Part shown: positions 7,253 to 9,753 of the stretch, one piece after another
Position numbering within the stretch: position 1 is the stretch's first letter
Layout: every line of letters starts with the position of its first letter
NCBI GenBank assembly: GCA_902796115.1
Contig: CADBNX010000356.1
Span: 1-9,753, forward strand
DNA: 9,753 nucleotides
Direction of reading: 5' to 3'
From: an uncultured Eubacteriales bacterium
GTDB taxonomy: Bacteria; Bacillota; Clostridia; Christensenellales; Aristaeellaceae
Translations under genes and position numbers: made by a program
The notes under the pieces: generated by a model
What the model saw: only the letters and a program-made list of their open reading frames with translations
The model's database searches: none
Told to the model about the DNA's origin: nothing

Positions 7253-8020
7253 ATGAAAATCGTCATTTGCGCAAAACAGGTGCCGGACACCACGGAAGTG
7301 CATATGACCCCGGAATTCACCCTGCAGCGCGATTTTGTGGCGCAGGTGATCAATCCGGCGGATGAAAGCGCGCTGGAGGCGGGCCTGCGTCTGCGCGATG
7401 AAACGGGCGGCGAGGCGCTGATCGTGACGATGGGCCCCAGAGGCGCGGAAACGATGCTGCGCGGCGCGCTTGCCCGCGGAGCGGACGGGGCGGTGCACAT
7501 GACGGATACCGCCTTTGCCGGCGCGGACACGCTGGTGACCGCCAAATGCCTTGCCGCGGCGATCCGCCGCCTTGGCATGCCGGATCTGATCCTGTGCGGC
7601 AGAAGGGCCGCGGACGGTGAAACCGGGCAGGTGGGGCCGATGCTCGCGGCACTGCTCGGCATCCCCTGCGTGACGAACGCGCTGGAGATAAAAGCCCGGC
7701 AGGACGGCTTTGATATCCGCCAGCTGCACGAGAAAGGAGAAAACCTGTATCACGCCCCGGCTCCGACGTTGGTCACGCTGTGCGAGTGGAGCTATCCGCT
7801 GCGCCTGCCCACGGTGGCGGGACTGAGGAAAGCGGCGAAAGCGGACATCCGTGTGCTGGACCGGGAAAGCCTGGAGCTGCCCCGTGAAGCGTGCGGGATC
7901 ACGGCATCGCCCACCCGCGTGATCCGGGTGGAAGCGAAAAGCACGGGCGTGCGTCCCTGCCGGAAGGCAAGCCCGGAGGAAGCGCTGCGATGGCTTCGGG
8001 AAGGGGGGCTGCTTTCGTGA
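7253..8020 (+). CDS. etfB: electron transfer flavoprotein, beta subunit
   Basis: This protein of 255 residues opens with KIVICAKQVPDTTEV, the standard EtfB N-terminus, and keeps INPADESALEAGLRLRD and the AMP/FAD-binding loop GRRAADGETGQVGP (R117-P130). That loop resembles the version in NAD-linked and bifurcating clostridial ETFs more than the aerobic form. The usual segment NEPRYPS is replaced by CEWSYPLRLP (177-186). EtfB with EtfA forms the soluble ETF that takes electrons from a flavin dehydrogenase. Here the probable donors are the oxidase and Fe-S protein upstream. The start is uncertain. ATG 7253 matches family N-termini, and GGA lies only about four bases upstream. A GTG at 7241 overlaps the kinase stop (GTGA) and would add four residues. 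The gene overlaps etfA by four bases. Confidence 0.93.
   Translation: MKIVICAKQVPDTTEVHMTPEFTLQRDFVAQVINPADESALEAGLRLRDETGGEALIVTMGPRGAETMLRGALARGADGAVHMTDTAFAGADTLVTAKCLAAAIRRLGMPDLILCGRRAADGETGQVGPMLAALLGIPCVTNALEIKARQDGFDIRQLHEKGENLYHAPAPTLVTLCEWSYPLRLPTVAGLRKAAKADIRVLDRESLELPREACGITASPTRVIRVEAKSTGVRPCRKASPEEALRWLREGGLLS
8001..8008 (+). promoter_or_regulatory. ribosome binding site of etfA, inside etfB
   Basis: AAGGGGGG lies within the last codons of etfB, eight bases before the GTG at 8017. It supports that GTG as the start of EtfA, although the reading frame is open further upstream from 7891. The protein then begins with the family's expected KILVLAE. Confidence 0.7.
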
Positions 8021-8955
8021 AAATCCTGGTGCTTGCGGAAGCGGATGACCTGACCGGTGCCGCGCTGATGCGGAAAGCGAGAGAAATCTGCCCGGAAGCG
8101 CGCATCGCCGCGCTGGATGAGGGCGACGGCGGGAGGAGCGGCCTTTTCGGGGCCTGCGGCGCGGATGAATGCCTGGTTCTCGGAAGCGTCGAAGACGACT
8201 GCGCGCAGGGAAACCGGATCGCGGCGGCTGTAAAGCTGGAAGCGCCGGACGTGCTGCTGTTCCCGGCTACGGTGCGCGGCAGGATGCTGTCCGCGTGGGC
8301 CGCGGCCAGGCTGGACACCGGCCTCACGGCGGACTGCACGGGGCTGGACATGACGCCGGAGGGCCTTCTGCTGCAGACAAGGCCCGCCTTCGGGGGCAAC
8401 CTGACCGCATCGATCCTGTGCAGGACCGCCCGGCCGCAGACGGCGAGCGTGCGCCCCGGCGTTTTCCCGGTGCCGGAATTCGGGAATAAACCGATTCCGG
8501 TGCGAAAAGCGGAAGCGGAGGCCGCGTCCCTGATTGTAAAAATCGGGGAGCGGAAGAATGCCGCGGGTTCTTCCCTGCAGTCGGCCCGGGTGATCGTGAC
8601 GGGCGGCAAGGGCATCGGAAGCAAAAAGGGATTTGAGAAACTGTTCCGTCTCGCGGAACTGCTCGGCGGCGCGGTCGGCGCCACCAGAAGCGCGGTCGAC
8701 GCCGGCTGGATCGGTTATGAGCACCAGATCGGCCAGACGGGCGTGATCGTCCATCCGGAATGGTATCTGGCCTTCGGCGTGAGCGGTGCCGTTCAGCACA
8801 CGACCGGGATGAACGCATCCGGAAAGGTACTCGCCGTGAACTGCGACCGCAACGCGCTGATCTTCCGGTACGCCGATATCGGCGTTGTGGGCGATTGGGA
8901 GGAATTTGCGGACAGACTGATCCTGGAAGCGGAACAAAAACGGCAGCAGCAATAA
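8017..8955 (+). CDS. etfA: electron transfer flavoprotein, alpha subunit
   Basis: This protein of 312 residues starts at a GTG that overlaps the etfB stop (GTGA), which is typical of translational coupling between subunits made in equal amounts. The N-terminal domain starts KILVLAEADD. The C-terminal FAD domain carries TGGKGIGS, GATRSAVDAGW with R224, the QIGQTG flavin loop (240-242), FGVSGAVQH with H261, and VLAVNCDRNALIF, all recognised EtfA landmarks. Small departures are lysine for arginine in the usual GGRG, valine for lysine after QTG, and NALIF for the common DAPIF. There is no N-terminal ferredoxin domain of the kind seen in some clostridial EtfA proteins. It binds the shuttling FAD and should dock on the flavin oxidase or Fe-S protein. 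The onward acceptor (ETF-quinone oxidoreductase, or NAD and ferredoxin by bifurcation) is not encoded here. Confidence 0.93.
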   Translation: MKILVLAEADDLTGAALMRKAREICPEARIAALDEGDGGRSGLFGACGADECLVLGSVEDDCAQGNRIAAAVKLEAPDVLLFPATVRGRMLSAWAAARLDTGLTADCTGLDMTPEGLLLQTRPAFGGNLTASILCRTARPQTASVRPGVFPVPEFGNKPIPVRKAEAEAASLIVKIGERKNAAGSSLQSARVIVTGGKGIGSKKGFEKLFRLAELLGGAVGATRSAVDAGWIGYEHQIGQTGVIVHPEWYLAFGVSGAVQHTTGMNASGKVLAVNCDRNALIFRYADIGVVGDWEEFADRLILEAEQKRQQQ

Positions 8956-8969
8956 ATGTCTGATATAAA

Positions 8970-8976
8970 AAGGAGG
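8970..8976 (+). promoter_or_regulatory. strong ribosome binding site of the iolB-like gene
   Basis: AAGGAGG sits seven bases before the ATG at 8984 and is the closest match to the anti-Shine-Dalgarno consensus in the window. It falls in the longest gap (28 bases), which has no room for a terminator and shows no hairpin. This gene may be translated more strongly than its neighbours. Confidence 0.75.
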
Positions 8977-8983
8977 AAACAGC

Positions 8984-9753
8984 ATGAACTTCAAAAAGAC
9001 CTATGTCCCGAAGAACGGGTACACACCGATCTGCAGGATCGGGGAATGCAGCCTGAAGGATCTCGAATTCGGCATCATCGAACTGACGAACGGCCAGAAG
9101 CTGCCTTTTGACACGGGCGACCGCGAAGTGGCGTTCATATTGCTTGGCGGCAGGGCGCAGTTCATCGCCGACGGGAAGGATTACGGCACCCTCGGCGTAC
9201 GTGCGAATGTGTTTGCCAGCCCCAAAGCGGAAGCGTTCTACGCGCCGCGGAACTGCCATGTGGAAATCGTCAGCCCCTGGAACGTGAAGATCGCGGTATG
9301 CGGCACGCCCATCGCGGTGGACAGCGAACCGCAGGCGATCCGTCAGGCGGACGTGCGCGTGATGCGTCTGGGCGTGAAGCCCTGGGAGCGGGATACGAGC
9401 TTCATCGTGGACGGCACCACCAACGCGAAGAAACTGACCATCGGCGAAGCCTACATCACGCCCGGCAACTGGGCCGGCTTCCCGCCGCACAAGCATGACG
9501 TGGACAATATGCCCTCCGAGGGCATCCTGGAGGAGATCTACTACTTCCTGTTCGATCCGGCGCAGGGCTTCGGCGTGCAGTGCCTGTACACCTCCGACGG
9601 GGAGATCGACGAAGCGTACCGCGTCAAATCCGATGACCTGGTCGAATTCCCGAAGGGGTATCACACCACGGTCGGCGCGCCGGGCTACAACACCTATTTC
9701 CTGTGGCTGATGGCCGGCGAGCATCAGGGCTTCTACCGCAGCAGCGATCCGGA
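8984..9753 (+). CDS. iolB: 5-deoxy-glucuronate isomerase (IolB/KduI family), partial
   Basis: The reading frame is open from the ATG to the right edge (256 codons and two bases), so the C-terminus is missing. A complete IolB is about 270 residues, so only a few may be lost. It is a double-cupin protein. The C-terminal cupin has GNWAGFPPHKHDVDN with H169 and H171, EGILEEIYYF with glutamates E179/E183/E184, and KGYHTTVGAPGYNTYFLW with H227. These fit the family's His-His-Glu-His metal site and its PPHKHD signature. In inositol breakdown IolB converts 5-deoxy-glucuronate to 2-deoxy-5-keto-gluconate, which IolC phosphorylates and IolJ cleaves. A PfkB kinase and a class II aldolase are in this same operon. 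An isomerase acting on a related uronate or deoxy-sugar is the alternative. No other upper-pathway inositol genes (iolG, iolE, iolD) are visible. Confidence 0.88.
   Translation, partial: MNFKKTYVPKNGYTPICRIGECSLKDLEFGIIELTNGQKLPFDTGDREVAFILLGGRAQFIADGKDYGTLGVRANVFASPKAEAFYAPRNCHVEIVSPWNVKIAVCGTPIAVDSEPQAIRQADVRVMRLGVKPWERDTSFIVDGTTNAKKLTIGEAYITPGNWAGFPPHKHDVDNMPSEGILEEIYYFLFDPAQGFGVQCLYTSDGEIDEAYRVKSDDLVEFPKGYHTTVGAPGYNTYFLWLMAGEHQGFYRSSDP

Noticed and set aside
7891..8016. Upstream extension of EtfA from an in-frame ATG at 7891
   Set aside because: It would overlap etfB by 130 bases and add 42 residues with no family similarity. GTG 8017 has a good ribosome site and gives the expected N-terminus.
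8956..8983. Possible terminator or promoter in the gap before the iolB-like gene
   Set aside because: The gap is 28 bases, A-rich, with no inverted repeat or T-tract, and is mostly ribosome binding site.
1..9753. Mobile elements, CRISPR arrays, tRNA or rRNA genes, and riboswitches
   Set aside because: I saw no repeat-spacer pattern, terminal inverted repeats, transposase-like protein or structured RNA signature. Nearly all of the window is occupied by the nine genes.

Overview
The window is one compact, co-directional catabolic operon on the + strand. It holds eight complete genes and a ninth cut by the right edge. About 96% or more of it is coding. The longest gap between genes is 28 bases, three junctions are overlaps or nearly so, and I see no internal terminator. 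The DNA is GC-rich with strongly G/C-ending codons. Ribosome binding sites are purine-rich (AAGGAGG, GGAGGG, AGGGGGAGAAGG). The protein families are typical of anaerobes. Together this suggests a GC-rich member of the Clostridia or a related Firmicute, perhaps an uncultured gut or rumen lineage. That placement is an inference and no phylogenetic marker is present.

Layout, left to right: a short leader with a possible -10 box; a sugar isomerase of the L-fucose/L-arabinose isomerase type (55-1449); a class II (zinc) ketose-bisphosphate aldolase (1467-2303); a PfkB-family sugar kinase (2296-3213); an FAD-linked oxidase of the GlcD / alkyl-DHAP-synthase type (3233-4657); a GlcF-like iron-sulfur protein with two ferredoxin-type cluster motifs (4680-5762); an FGGY-family (xylulokinase-like) kinase (5778-7244); EtfB (7253-8020) and EtfA (8017-8955), the two subunits of an electron transfer flavoprotein; and the start of an IolB-type 5-deoxy-glucuronate isomerase (8984 to the right edge).

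The genes fall into two functional sets. The carbon set (isomerase, two kinases, aldolase, IolB) has the logic of aldose to ketose to ketose phosphate to triose phosphate plus a small aldehyde. IolB + PfkB kinase + class II aldolase also match the lower half of myo-inositol breakdown (IolB-IolC-IolJ). The redox set (flavin oxidase, Fe-S protein, EtfBA) looks like an electron path from a hydroxylated substrate to flavin, to Fe-S clusters, to ETF. No NAD(P)-dependent dehydrogenase, transporter or regulator lies in the window. My best reading is an operon for an unidentified sugar, sugar acid, polyol or cyclitol, in which the oxidation step is ETF-linked. The substrate cannot be read from the sequence.

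The points most worth a second look are this unusual gene combination, the loss of most CCG-domain cysteines in the Fe-S protein, the ADPS-like active-site motifs in the flavin oxidase, an altered loop in EtfB, and an arginine in the aldolase's conserved SVMxDxS motif.
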